Shown: positions 18,205 to 26,742 of the stretch, piece after piece
Position numbering within the stretch: position 1 is the stretch's first letter
Layout: every line of letters starts with the position of its first letter
Assembly: GCF_000973105.1 (NCBI RefSeq)
Contig: NC_015844.1
Span: 3,716,501-3,780,500, forward strand
Length of the DNA stretch: 64,000 nucleotides
Source: Zobellia galactanivorans
Lineage (GTDB): Bacteria; Bacteroidota; Bacteroidia; Flavobacteriales; Flavobacteriaceae
Reading direction: 5' to 3'
Program-made: the position numbers and the translations under genes
The notes under the pieces: model-generated
Told to the model about the DNA's origin: nothing
What the model saw: the letters and a program-made list of their open reading frames with translations, nothing else
The model's database searches: none

Positions 18205-18356
18205 CGAACCCCGTTGGCTATCGGAACGAAAGCAATGAATTTTAGGCCTTGTGCCTGTTGCACAAGTTATAAAAAAAAGCCCCTTTATGGGGCTTGTATA
18301 CCTCTATTTTGTGGAGGCCTAATGGATTGTGGAAGGGTTGGTGGAGTTGTAAAACG
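18205..18356 (-). repeat. Composite attC-like site (two R''-type boxes) with embedded terminator
   Basis: In minus-strand orientation, GTTTTACAAC (complement of 18346-18355) lies 14 bases after the stop of the gene at 18370. A second box, CTTGTGCAAC (complement of 18257-18266), follows and leads into a GGCCTAAAATTC stretch and then CGATAGCC. This resembles the right half of the site at 55522-55729. The GTTTTACAAC box matches the inverse box at 20303-20312, so 18346-20312 behaves as one cassette. The inner part is decayed. Confidence 0.5.
18270..18295 (-). terminator. Rho-independent terminator
   Basis: On the minus strand, AAGCCCC-ATAAA-GGGGCTT is followed by a run of T. It is placed to end the transcript of the three genes 20280 to 18370. 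Confidence 0.8.
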
Positions 18357-18369
18357 TTTTTTATTCAGG

Positions 18370-18918
18370 CTAAAATCGGTAACCTATGCTTATGGCTCGA
18401 CGATTGATTATATTATGGTCGGTTTTGTCAGCATTAAATAAATTCCCTCCCATACCAAATAAAGCTTCAATACTAATTCCGCTTTTGGTAACCCATTTGT
18501 ATCCAATACTTAAACCAAGTGACAAGTCAATAACATCAGGACCTTCATTTGGAGTTAAATTTCCATTTATATCAGTTAATTGCTTGCCATCAGTAGAGCC
18601 TATGGTAGCAAAACCTTCAGTAAAAAAGCCTGAAGCATATTTCTTGCCAAAATATCTTCTATAAAAGGGAGATATTTGAAAGTTTACATCCTCATCGTAT
18701 TTTTGGCTAAAAGCATACAATCCAGTTATCCCTAGTGATGATTTTCTGTTTAAATTTCTTTCATAAGTACTTTCTAATAGTCCAAGTGCGGTGAAATAGA
18801 CATTGATTTTCAGTTCATTTTTCCTTTCGAATGAATATGGAATTGTTTCCTTTTGATTTTGTCCATTGACCGCGAGAAATGAAAATAGCATAGTTGTTAT
18901 TAAAAAGTATTTTTTCAT
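18370..18918 (-). CDS. Small outer-membrane beta-barrel protein
   Basis: The 182-residue protein begins MKKYFLITTMLFSFLAVNGQ, a signal peptide ending Gly-Gln. An upstream in-frame start at 18954 would spoil the signal, so the ATG at 18918 is chosen. The mature part alternates hydrophobic and polar residues (INVYFTALGLLESTYERNL, ISPFYRRYFGKKYASGFFTEGFATIGS, LSLGLSIGYKW) and ends in a terminal aromatic residue (SIGYRF), the signature of an outer-membrane barrel. The function is unknown. It is the last gene of a three-gene unit (Crp/Fnr regulator, DUF4386 protein, this one) bounded by matching attC-like boxes. Confidence 0.72.
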   Translation of the reverse strand: MKKYFLITTMLFSFLAVNGQNQKETIPYSFERKNELKINVYFTALGLLESTYERNLNRKSSLGITGLYAFSQKYDEDVNFQISPFYRRYFGKKYASGFFTEGFATIGSTDGKQLTDINGNLTPNEGPDVIDLSLGLSIGYKWVTKSGISIEALFGMGGNLFNADKTDHNIINRRAISIGYRF

Positions 18919-18954
18919 AAAATGTAGGTTTCTATTAATTTTTATAATAAACAT

Positions 18955-19650
18955 TCACAAGGGGTTAAATTGATTGCTATTTGATGTTTTTGGATTTTTC
19001 AACCCTTTTTTTATCAACCAAATGGCCAAAATTATTTCCTGTACTAAGAGAGGTGTTGTTAGAATTAAGTATTCTATTGAGACAACTTTAATTCGTTGAA
19101 ATAAAATTAAAAAGCTTGCGGCCATTATTAGTATATTTCCTATTACCCCCCATACCGACAACCAAATGGGGATGTTTTTTTCTTTGTAGAATATCCTGTA
19201 TAGAAATAGGTTTCCTAATCCTGTAGCTAAGATTACACCTAAATGATTAACTAAATCTCGAGAAAGTTGCAGTATTTGACCAGTGGTTTCATAATATTTT
19301 ATGTCAAAATTTATTTCTGTTGAGTATTTTTCGCTCAAAATGATAAATGACGGTAATAGAATTATTCCTATTAACTGAAATACTCCAGCCATAAATCGAA
19401 ATCCAACAAATCCAATAGAAAGAATGTTGTTGCCCTGTTTTAATATAGGATATAATATTAATGAGAAACCAATATAAATGGGAATTAGAAGAAATTGAAA
19501 AAGAGCTCCAATTAAAATTTTAGATTTGTTTGGGTAAACAATCTCAAGATATTTTTCACTATCGACAGAGGGAACGACACTTAAAATACCAGTAATTATT
19601 CCAATAAAAATTAGAACTCCTGCTATTCTTGAAATTTGTTTGTATTCCAT
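18955..19650 (-). CDS. DUF4386 integral membrane protein
   Basis: The 231-residue protein starts MEYKQISRIAGVLIFIGIITG. The ATG at 19650 is preferred over an in-frame TTG three codons earlier. It has about six transmembrane helices, with FVGFRFMAGVFQLIGIILLPSF near the centre and LGVILATGLGNLFLYRIFY in the second half, matching the DUF4386 family. The function is unknown. In Bacteroidota, DUF4386 genes are often next to small regulators, as here. The next gene downstream starts 36 bases after its stop. Confidence 0.78.
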   Translation of the reverse strand: MEYKQISRIAGVLIFIGIITGILSVVPSVDSEKYLEIVYPNKSKILIGALFQFLLIPIYIGFSLILYPILKQGNNILSIGFVGFRFMAGVFQLIGIILLPSFIILSEKYSTEINFDIKYYETTGQILQLSRDLVNHLGVILATGLGNLFLYRIFYKEKNIPIWLSVWGVIGNILIMAASFLILFQRIKVVSIEYLILTTPLLVQEIILAIWLIKKGLKNPKTSNSNQFNPL

Positions 19651-19704
19651 GTACCGCAAAAGTAGATGGATACAATTTTCATTTCATTGACTATAGTTAA
19701 GAAA

Positions 19705-20280
19705 TCACTTTTTGTTAATTATTCTCTTTCTGATCCTACTTAATGATTCTGGTTTAATACCTAAATAACTAGCAATTTGGTGTTGAGGAACGCGTTGAAT
19801 TAAATCTGGTCTTGTTTTTAGCATATTTAAGTATCTTTCCTCAGGCTTAGATGTTTTAAAATTAGCAAAGGATTCTTGGTTTTTAGTCATTATAACTTCA
19901 GCAATTACTAGAGATAAGGATTCTAATTGTGGATATTTCTGAAATGTTTCTTTTTCCAATTTAGGATTTCCTACGTTAACTATGGTGTTTTCCATACATT
20001 CAAAATAGTAATTTGATGGTATGGATTTTCCATAGTTAGAAGGTGTAACTACTTGTTCCTCAGTATAAAAATCAATCGTTTTTTCTTCTCCATTTTCAAT
20101 GATATAACTTCGTATACAACCTTTTAAGACGAAATAACACTTAGTTGAAATATCACCCTCTTTAAGTAATATTGTTCCTTTTTCAAAACTTTCAATAAAA
20201 GTACTTGTTGTAATTGCATGCTCTAATTCATTAGTGATTTCAGTATATTTTGAAAGGTATTTTAGTATTTCATCTTTCAC
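19705..20280 (-). CDS. Crp/Fnr-family transcriptional regulator
   Basis: The 191-residue cytoplasmic protein starts at GTG 20280. It has an N-terminal cyclic-nucleotide-binding fold (FEKGTILLKEGDISTKCYFVLKGCIRSYI, about 32-60) and a C-terminal helix-turn-helix (VPQHQIASYLGIKPESLSRIRKR, about 164-186). Residues that contact cAMP in CRP are not clear, and no Fe-S cysteines are seen, so the signal is unknown. The GTG lies 22 bases from the GTT box of the upstream attC-like site. It leads a three-gene unit and may regulate it. Confidence 0.85.
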   Translation of the reverse strand: MKDEILKYLSKYTEITNELEHAITTSTFIESFEKGTILLKEGDISTKCYFVLKGCIRSYIIENGEEKTIDFYTEEQVVTPSNYGKSIPSNYYFECMENTIVNVGNPKLEKETFQKYPQLESLSLVIAEVIMTKNQESFANFKTSKPEERYLNMLKTRPDLIQRVPQHQIASYLGIKPESLSRIRKRIINKK

Positions 20281-20299
20281 GATTGAATAGGTTTTTTGT

Positions 20300-20492
20300 A
20301 ATGTTTTACAATGGTTGAACTATGCGCAGTGCGGACTTGAAAAGCGGTAGTTTTCAATCGGGCATGAACGGTAGTCAAAGCTGTGTTTCGTGCTTTCAAA
20401 ATTATACAAATAAAATGTCAAAGTGGGGCTTAGATGCTCCGACTTTTCGGTTTTGGTCCGGTCGGTATTGCGTATAGTTGTTGTAAAACGTT
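20300..20492 (-). repeat. attC-like hairpin site, about 190 bp
   Basis: In minus-strand orientation, the outer box GTTTTACAAC (20480-20489) pairs with ATTGTAAAAC (20303-20312). The inner stem CTATACGCAATACCGAC pairs imperfectly with its partner at about 20320-20335 (plus-strand CTATGCGCAGTGCGGAC). An unpaired spacer separates outer and inner stems. Inner and outer stems with bulges are the layout of integron attC sites, although the variable loop is long. Confidence 0.6.
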
Positions 20493-20634
20493 TATTGGTA
20501 TAACGAGGAGGTTCCGTGTTCGAATACTGTTATCACTCTTTTGTGTTATATCGGAGTTTTGTTTCTGTATATCTTAACTTATTATAGTTTCAATCGTATG
20601 GCCGACCTTTGGTATAAAAGTCGTTGTAAGGCTT

Positions 20635-21255
20635 TTACATGGTCATTTGAAAAACAATGTCTTGATAGACCTGGGCATTTCCTTTTTTCAAATATTTCGT
20701 TTCCATTGCTCCGCCCAAGGCCAAAATAGGGGTGAAGGTGAATACTTCGTTTTTTGCCAAGTGGCCTTGTTCGGCAATCGCTTGTTTGAATAAAGTTTCC
20801 CTTAGCCATTCTTCGCGATCTTCCTCATTAGTAAGGAAGTCTTCAAAAAATGATTGAAGGCTCCATACTATGGTTTCTATTTTTCGGTATTGAATATCTA
20901 TCATACAAACATCTTCGTCCGTTTCCGTTAGTTTCCGATAATAGAACAGCTCCCCGAAAGCACTAATGGCAATGGGAACGTAGTTTTCTACTTCTTGCCC
21001 GAGCCATGTCCATAGCGAAGGCTCAAAATCTTTTGGGTTTACCAATTGGATCAATCCGTTGTCATATTTTCCGAATCCGTTCGATTTCCATAGGTCGATT
21101 AAGTATGGGGGGACTTTGTCTTTGTAGGCTTCAATAATGGGCTCGGGAACGGCTGAGGTACTTTCTTCGGCTTTCAAGGCTCCATTCGGTGGCTGCTTTG
21201 TTTCGCCTGTCGGCGTTTCGCTGTTCTTTTTGAATATTTTTTTAAAAAAGCTCAT
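20635..21255 (-). CDS. GAD-like / DUF1851 (Tdi1-type immunity) protein
   Basis: The 206-residue protein starts MSFFKKIFKKN. After a Pro/Glu-rich linker it contains a GAD-like segment (PEPIIEAYKDKVPPYLIDLWKSNGFGKYDNGLIQLVNP). A T6SS-immunity Tdi1-like C-terminal region follows (EPSLWTWLG, SAFGELFYYR, LFKQAIAEQGHLAKNEVFTFTPILALGG). Proteins of this type neutralise interbacterial toxins. It is cytoplasmic, without a signal. No toxin gene is adjacent, which is usual for orphan immunity genes collected in accessory regions. The attC-like site downstream (20300-20492) places it in cassette-like surroundings. Confidence 0.78.
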   Translation of the reverse strand: MSFFKKIFKKNSETPTGETKQPPNGALKAEESTSAVPEPIIEAYKDKVPPYLIDLWKSNGFGKYDNGLIQLVNPKDFEPSLWTWLGQEVENYVPIAISAFGELFYYRKLTETDEDVCMIDIQYRKIETIVWSLQSFFEDFLTNEEDREEWLRETLFKQAIAEQGHLAKNEVFTFTPILALGGAMETKYLKKGNAQVYQDIVFQMTM

Positions 21256-21390
21256 TGGGTATAGGGTTTATCAAATGGTAGAATCGGGTTTTTAGCGGTG
21301 TTTTATGTCTATGGTTGACAACGGTTATTTTGCGGCTATTATGATTTTAGATACCCAATTTTTTTTCGACTTCAATAATTTCAGTCGTTT

Positions 21391-21579
21391 CTACTCCTTC
21401 TCCGTTTTGAAATTTCCGAAAATCAAAGACGTAAGTAATAAGCCAATTCCGATTCCAATTGGAGAACCTTTTACAAAATCAGGAAATTCCATGAGACGGG
21501 ATGCTATTGGCGTAATTGTAATTATAAACAATCCAGTTGATATTAAAATCAAGGCTTTTCTTTTCGTTATTTTTTTCAT
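21391..21579 (-). CDS. Small two-helix membrane protein
   Basis: The 62-residue protein begins MKKITKRKALILISTGLFI. Two hydrophobic helices (about 9-25 and 39-54) are joined by a short loop with PDFVKGSPIG. No function is known. It could be an immunity or stress peptide, as small membrane proteins are frequent in this region. The start is ATG 21579. Downstream on the minus strand lies a GTTGTCAACC box before the 20635 gene. This may be a remnant of another attC-like site. Confidence 0.6.
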   Translation of the reverse strand: MKKITKRKALILISTGLFIITITPIASRLMEFPDFVKGSPIGIGIGLLLTSLIFGNFKTEKE

Positions 21580-22021
21580 GCTTTAGTTGCTATGGTTTAT
21601 CCAATACGTAACTCAAACTTAGTTTTTGTTACGATACTTTTTTCCTGTGTTGCTAAGGCTTCCGTCTGTGCACGAAGCTAAATGCGAAATATTTGTTATC
21701 GGTTTTTTATCCATATCGCTGTAAACAAGGGCTGTTTTCAATATGTAATGCATTTCGATAGATACTGACAATCCATTTGGAATGTATTTGCATTTGCAAA
21801 TACGAGCCTGTATTTGGTTTCGGAAGCTTCGCTTACATTTTTTGTTCTGACTTGATCATAGTTCTTATACCGTGCTTGATGCCTGTTGCAACCACTAAAG
21901 TAAGGAATCAAAATCGAATAGAAACCCGGATAAACTATATCGGCCGGTCTTGTTTTGGTATGATGGTAGTGGGAAATACTTTGTGGGGACAAGGAAGCCG
22001 GTTTCTAAATGTTTGCAAACA

Positions 22022-22053
22022 AAAAATAGCTAGGTTAGGGCCTAGCTATTTTT
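22022..22053. terminator. Bidirectional rho-independent terminator
   Basis: The stem AAAAATAGCTAGG / CCTAGCTATTTTT has a 6-base loop, with T-runs on both strands. It lies downstream of the PepSY-like gene at 22104 on the minus strand. Confidence 0.85.
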
Positions 22054-22103
22054 ATTATGGGTAGGTTTCTTTTGTTGTACCTACTGCTGGGGGAAAGCGA
22101 TTA

Positions 22104-22568
22104 TCAGTCGTTGTCGATCCTGATAAAATCTCCGTTCATTTCAAATTCCAGTTCAACATTGTTGTCCAATTCTACTTGTTGGTGGTTGAGTTCCAATTCC
22201 CAATCCGTAATATAATTATCGGGATAGTGGGTGGCGGTATAGTCGCGTATAGCTTCCGGTAGTACCGAATCGGGAAGTTTTGATGTGCCGTCGATATCAA
22301 CAATATCCATATCGCTGTTAAACTCTAGACTGGTGTTATCGCTTAATTTGACTTCATAGCTTACGACGTCGTTTTCAGTTTCCTTTTCCGCTTGAAATAT
22401 GGAGTTATCGCCAAAATGTGTGGTGATGTAGCTCTGGATGGCTTCGGGAATCTCATCCTCACTTAAATAGATATCATTGGAGTTACTGTCGTCATCGTCA
22501 CTACAAGAGGAAAAAAGGGTTAAAAACGATGCCATTGCGATTACGGGTAATTTTACTGTGTTTTTCAT
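22104..22568 (-). CDS. PepSY-like (DUF2874) lipoprotein
   Basis: The 154-residue protein uses the ATG at 22568, which gives a clean lipoprotein signal (MKNTVKLPVIAMASFLTLFSSC). An upstream in-frame ATG at 22601 would add 11 residues before it. Two PepSY-like repeats follow: EIPEAIQSYITTHFGDNSIFQAEKE with SYEVKLSDNTSLEF, and VLPEAIRDYTATHYPDNYITDWELE with VELEFEMNGDFIRID. Such proteins are periplasmic or surface lipoproteins of unknown role, possibly protease inhibitors. The long acidic stretch after the lipid Cys fits outer-membrane export. It is monocistronic with a strong terminator. Confidence 0.82.
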   Translation of the reverse strand: MKNTVKLPVIAMASFLTLFSSCSDDDDSNSNDIYLSEDEIPEAIQSYITTHFGDNSIFQAEKETENDVVSYEVKLSDNTSLEFNSDMDIVDIDGTSKLPDSVLPEAIRDYTATHYPDNYITDWELELNHQQVELDNNVELEFEMNGDFIRIDND

Positions 22569-23250
22569 AGAGGGGAATTCAATTAATTTTTTCGTTTTCA
22601 TTGTAATTTTTTTAAGCTGTTCAATACTGTGATCACATTGATCCTGTCTACATATTTATATGGTTTTAATCAATTATGGGACAAATCTAGGAGCGAAATC
22701 TGGAAAGACTTGGGAAAAATGGAAGTTGTTGCGAAGGTTTTAAAGGGGCTGGGCCTTTCGTTTTCTAAGGCATCGGAAATGGGACTTCTAACTCCCTGTC
22801 GTGGAACCGCAAACGTTCTGTAAAGGCGGCTCACCTAGTCTTAGCGACTAGGGTTGTATTATTAACAAAAGCAAATTTGAAGGTAGAATCGAGATTGTGC
22901 AACTTACAATACGTGGACGATTAACGGTACTGCGACAAAATAGTGTTGGCTTTTTGCCTAAACACGGGGCTAAAGTTTAGTATGTGTTTTTTTTTGTCCA
23001 AAGCTAAATTTGAATATTTCGTTAACCGGTAATTTTCAATTTGGCACCATAGGAAATAGATACTGAACTTTCTGCTTTGTCCTGATGCCTTCATTGGGTT
23101 GTATAGGGGCCGTTTTTATTTAGACTAAGCTATTAGTTCAATCAAGTCATTTTTAATTCCGTCATAATAAATAATTCGCCTTTTTAGATGCAGGAATAAT
23201 CGTTTTGCCGATGGTTGCTTGGCATATTTCGTCGGTCAAAATATTTTATA
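22569..23250. other. Gene-free stretch
   Basis: Nearly 700 bases without a convincing reading frame on either strand. AT-rich, with no clear terminator or tRNA. The dispersed repeat copy at 23251 follows it. Confidence 0.5.
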
Positions 23251-23338
23251 ACAATGGGATATAGTTATTGATGCTATCCCACTTACAAGATCTAAGATAC
23301 TAAAAGCTTAACGTCAAGGTCGGTCAGTTTCCTAGAAG
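23251..23338. repeat. Dispersed intergenic repeat, copy 1
   Basis: Contains the core GATGCTATCCCACTTACAAG, then ATCTAAGATACTAAAA, and ends GTCGGTCAGTTTCCTAGA. Closely related copies lie at 25240-25300 and 26621-26712, in the same orientation. Confidence 0.75.
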
Positions 23339-23390
23339 AATAAGGTCATGGATTAGTAAGCGTAGTTTTGTTTTTCGCCTCGGATCTTTG

Positions 23391-23801
23391 TTATTCAATT
23401 GTGATTCCACTTTTTTCAGATTTAGCAGTTTCTATTGCTTGAAAAATCACCTTAAATAAATCTTTTCCGTCCGAAGTCACAAAGTAATTCGACAAGTCGG
23501 TAATGTGCGAACTAATATTACCTCCCCAAGGCGGCATTTTGTTCAAGTCAAATTTGTCCCAAACAACTTTTGACGGCTTATGTTTTTTCAACCGCTTTTG
23601 AATATCGATTAATTCTTTTTCAGCCCTTTCCAAATTTTCATATTTCAGGTTTCCGTTGTAAAATTCATTCAGTACGGTCGGATATTTTTTTCCAAATAGG
23701 CCTTTCGTAAGTCGAATCTCAATGGTGTCAAAAAATGAAGCTAGAAAATCACTCCTTCCAACTTCGTAGCTAAAACTTCCGGTTCTTAAGTGCAGGCCCA
23801 T
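23391..23801 (-). CDS. Imm70-family immunity protein
   Basis: The 136-residue cytoplasmic protein matches the Imm70 pattern: MGLHLRTGSFSYEVGRSDFLASFFDTIEI at the start, then FGKKYPTVLNEFYNGNL, and the well-kept PPWGGNISSHITDLSNYFVTSDGKDLF near residues 90-116. Imm70 proteins protect against polymorphic toxins. No toxin gene is adjacent. It lies 17 bases downstream of a PLP decarboxylase gene on the same strand, and the two are bracketed by copies of the dispersed repeat. Identification is from motif memory. Confidence 0.8.
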   Translation of the reverse strand: MGLHLRTGSFSYEVGRSDFLASFFDTIEIRLTKGLFGKKYPTVLNEFYNGNLKYENLERAEKELIDIQKRLKKHKPSKVVWDKFDLNKMPPWGGNISSHITDLSNYFVTSDGKDLFKVIFQAIETAKSEKSGITIE

Positions 23802-23818
23802 TTCGTTTTTTGTTTTGT

Positions 23819-25222
23819 TTAAATTGCATTTATGATTCGCTGCATTTCTTCACATACCAAGTCCACGTCCTTTTCGGTCGTCCTCCAATTCACAAACGAT
23901 GCCCTGATCGCTTTTTCGTCATGGTAAAATGTCGGGGTCATAAACACTTTGCCGGAGCCGTTTAATTGGTTTAAAAAAGCATCCAATACATTTTGGTTGG
24001 GTTTGCGCTTTAGATTAAAGACAATATTGTTCAATCGAACTGGGGCCAATAATTTAAAATCATGGCTTTCCTCTATTTTCTTCCCAAAATATTGAGCCAG
24101 ACCAATACTGTTTTCTACAATGGAGGTGTAGCCTTCCTTACCATATGCCCTTAAGGAAAACCAAGCCGGCAAGGCCTTAAGGCGTCTTGAGTTTTCGGGA
24201 AGAAAATTAAGGTAATTGAAATTCTCCAATGGGTCGCCGAGATAGGGGGCATTGGAATTTTGAAAAGATTCAGTTTGTAATAGGCGATGTTCTTCCTTTA
24301 CCAGAAAAACGGCACTTTCATAGGGCACGTTTAGCCATTTATGACAGTCAAGGGTTATGCTATCGGAATAATCCCAATCTTCGAGAAAGTGTTTATGGGT
24401 ATTGGAGCAAGCGGCGAAACCTCCAAAGGCGGCATCGGTGTGCCACCAAAAATTATACGTTTCCTTTAATTTCTTAATAGCCTTAAAATCGTCAAAGTCC
24501 ACTGTATTTACGGTTCCTGCACTTGAGATAAGGATAAAGGGGCGACCGTTTAATTTTTTGATTTGGGCTTCTAAATCGTCGATTGAAATAGCCTCCTTAT
24601 GGCCTTCTATGGTTTTTATTTTAACGATGTTATTGCTGCCCATACCTAAAAGGGCCAGTGATTTAATGGCGGAAGAGTGGGGCGTGGCGGTCAGGACAGG
24701 TATTTTTTCAGTAATGCCTTCCTTTGCAAAATCCTTGCCCGCGGTTTTTCCGATCCATTGCCTGGCGACCGCTAAACAAGTGAAGTTCGACATCGTGGCC
24801 CCGGTGACAAATCCCCCGACATAGGATTTAGGCAGGTCAAAAAGATCTAAAATCAATTGGATGGTCTCCAATTCTATATTGGCGGAGATATCTCCAGTTC
24901 CCTTTATGGCTTGTGGATTTTGGTCATAGATGCTTGCCAACCAGTCTCCCATAATGGAAGCAGGGGTAGAGCCACCAATGACATAGCCCCAAAATCTTGG
25001 TCCGGAAGAAGACACTATTAGGGGTTCGAACCTTTCGTTGAATAATTGCAAGGTTTTTCGCCCTCCAAGCCCTTGCTTGTCTAGCCCGAGCGTTTCAGGA
25101 ATCTTTTGGTGGGAAGAAGTAGGCCTGTCGTCTATTGTATTTATATAATCAAGGCCTTGTGATTTTACTTTTTCGAGAAGGGATTCGAATTCTGATAAGT
25201 CGCTTTGTAATAATTTGTTCAT
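23819..25222 (-). CDS. PLP-dependent group II decarboxylase (second paralogue)
   Basis: The 467-residue enzyme has the family's key residues: His182 (TATPHSSAIKSL), Asp263 (WWHTDAAFGGFA) and the Schiff-base Lys295 (ITLDCHKWLNVP). It is shorter and clearly distinct from the 16656-18155 enzyme. In place of the latter's GHPKFLGY it has GPRFWGYVIGGSTPAS. It probably decarboxylates an amino acid, substrate unknown. It is co-directional with the Imm70 gene downstream. The dispersed repeat copy at 25240 lies immediately upstream of its start. Confidence 0.88.
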   Translation of the reverse strand: MNKLLQSDLSEFESLLEKVKSQGLDYINTIDDRPTSSHQKIPETLGLDKQGLGGRKTLQLFNERFEPLIVSSSGPRFWGYVIGGSTPASIMGDWLASIYDQNPQAIKGTGDISANIELETIQLILDLFDLPKSYVGGFVTGATMSNFTCLAVARQWIGKTAGKDFAKEGITEKIPVLTATPHSSAIKSLALLGMGSNNIVKIKTIEGHKEAISIDDLEAQIKKLNGRPFILISSAGTVNTVDFDDFKAIKKLKETYNFWWHTDAAFGGFAACSNTHKHFLEDWDYSDSITLDCHKWLNVPYESAVFLVKEEHRLLQTESFQNSNAPYLGDPLENFNYLNFLPENSRRLKALPAWFSLRAYGKEGYTSIVENSIGLAQYFGKKIEESHDFKLLAPVRLNNIVFNLKRKPNQNVLDAFLNQLNGSGKVFMTPTFYHDEKAIRASFVNWRTTEKDVDLVCEEMQRIINAI

Positions 25223-25239
25223 TTTTTTGGGCTTGTTGC

Positions 25240-25300
25240 CAACAATATTCTATTGTTATCGATGCTATCTCACTTACAAGATCTAAGATACTAAAACCAT
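25240..25300. repeat. Dispersed intergenic repeat, copy 2
   Basis: TATTGTTATCGATGCTATC, then TCACTTACAAGATCTAAG and ATACTAAAACC, match copy 1. The 3' GTCGGTCAGTTTCC part is missing. The following 25301-25599 shows no gene, only an AT-rich leader before the antitoxin. Confidence 0.75.
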
Positions 25301-25599
25301 AATATCCACCTATGGCCATAGCCTAGAACCTAAAAAAGTATTTGGAATCTTGGTAAGAAGGATCAAAAAATGGCCTCCATATTCCCTAGGGCCTTTTGCC
25401 AGGCATTTAAAACTACGGTTCTACAGTCCCTACCATGCCTATGAAATAAGCTCTTGGAGCGGCGAATACGGATGCTTTTCGAAGTGAGCCCGGGGCTAGT
25501 GCAAGATTTACTTTTGTTACCATCAATTTTAACATTTTAAATGTAAGCTCGTTTCGTTTATTTCGTTTATATTGTAAAGGAAGAAAACTTATACACCAA

Positions 25600-26055
25600 A
25601 TGGAAACTTACAATAAGGTTAACAAGGCTTCAAAGGATGAGCAAAAGATTGCGATTCAATCGTATGATGCTCTTTCTTCGGTGATTAAGGGATTGACGTC
25701 TGACAATCCTGAAATCGAGATAGATGAGACTCGGGAAAGGATTAAAATTCCATTAAGCGCATTGAAACTTTTAGGAGAGATATTAGAAGCCATGGGTAAA
25801 GGTGAGCCATTCTCTTTGGTGCCAATTGCCACAGAGGTTACAACGCAAAAGGCAGCTGAAATTTTGGGTTGTTCCAGACCTCATTTGGTTAAGCTTTTAG
25901 AAGATGGGAAAATTGATTTTACCAAAGTAGGAAAGCATCGTCGAGTTAAGTTTGAAGATGTAATGGAGTACAAGGGAAAAATGAAGGAGGCCCAGAAGAA
26001 GCATCTTATTGAAATTATGCAATCTGACGAAGAAATCGGGTTGTATGATACATAG
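25600..26055 (+). CDS. Excisionase-type HTH antitoxin
   Basis: The 151-residue protein has an N-terminal helical region and a C-terminal excisionase/MerR-like helix-turn-helix (VTTQKAAEILGCSRPHLVKLLEDGKIDFTKVGKHRRVKFEDVMEYK, about 85-130). The last 11 bases overlap the PIN-domain gene, the usual order of antitoxin then toxin. It should bind its own promoter and the PIN toxin. The long acidic tail (QSDEEIGLYDT) may contact the toxin. The module lies between dispersed repeat copies 2 and 3. Confidence 0.85.
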   Translation: METYNKVNKASKDEQKIAIQSYDALSSVIKGLTSDNPEIEIDETRERIKIPLSALKLLGEILEAMGKGEPFSLVPIATEVTTQKAAEILGCSRPHLVKLLEDGKIDFTKVGKHRRVKFEDVMEYKGKMKEAQKKHLIEIMQSDEEIGLYDT

Positions 26056-26608
26056 TGTTCGTTTTATTTGCGTATTGGATACCAATGTTATTTATCCGAT
26101 CGAGATAAGGGATTTGCTTTTTTGGTTTGCCCATTACGATTTATATACTCCTAAATGGAGCGAACATATTTTTGATGAATGGGCCGAGGTCATGAAAAGA
26201 AAAGGAGTTTCGGAAGAAGAAATTTCTAAACGATTGGCAAAGGCTAACAAGGCATTTCCTGATGCTTTTGTTTCTAATTATTCAGGACTTATTTCTGGAT
26301 TGGAATTACCTGATAAAAATGATCGCCATGTACTTGCCGCGGCGATTAAGACCAATGCAAACGTAATTGTCACCAACAATATAAAGGATTTTCCGAAAGC
26401 GTATTTGTCTTCTTTCGGCCTTTCCGCTAAGACCGCAGATGACTTCTTGACCGATATTATTGATTTAAATCCTGAAGAAGCGATAAAAGCATTTAAAGAG
26501 ATGGTTTTGTATCGGCGAAATCCTGATTTAGATGAGTTTGAAGTCCTGGATATACTTAGGAAGAGGGGATTGAAAGATACCGCCGACTTTTTGCATTCGC
26601 AACTTTGA
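26045..26608 (+). CDS. PIN-domain ribonuclease toxin
   Basis: The 187-residue protein starts at ATG 26045, overlapping the antitoxin stop by 11 bases. A longer frame from 26009 is open but less likely. Acidic PIN residues are visible: Asp12 in CVLDTNVIYP, Glu45 in HIFDEW, Asp93 in KNDRHVLAAAI and Asp115 in VTNNIKDFP. PIN toxins cleave RNA with Mg2+. The C-terminal extension (EEAIKAFKEMVLYRR, LKDTADFLHSQL) is helical and typical of VapC-like proteins paired with HTH-excisionase antitoxins. Confidence 0.88.
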   Translation: MIHSVRFICVLDTNVIYPIEIRDLLFWFAHYDLYTPKWSEHIFDEWAEVMKRKGVSEEEISKRLAKANKAFPDAFVSNYSGLISGLELPDKNDRHVLAAAIKTNANVIVTNNIKDFPKAYLSSFGLSAKTADDFLTDIIDLNPEEAIKAFKEMVLYRRNPDLDEFEVLDILRKRGLKDTADFLHSQL

Positions 26609-26620
26609 GTAGATTAAGGT

Positions 26621-26712
26621 CGACAATGGAATATGGCCATCGATACTACCCTAGCTTACGACACCTAAGATACTAAAACCCTGACACCCAAGTTCGGTCA
26701 GTTTCCTAGAGC
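26621..26712. repeat. Dispersed intergenic repeat, copy 3
   Basis: GACAATGGAATATGGCCATC, then CTAAGATACTAAAACC and TTCGGTCAGTTTCCTAGA, match copy 1 over its whole length with substitutions. It lies between the PIN gene and the converging membrane protein gene. Confidence 0.75.
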
Positions 26713-26742
26713 CATGAAACTATTGGGCAATTTTTAATGGAT

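Noticed and set aside
23251-26712. Dispersed repeats as further attC-like sites
   Set aside because: They lack AAC/GTT boundary boxes and the long inner stem, and flank genes of both orientations.
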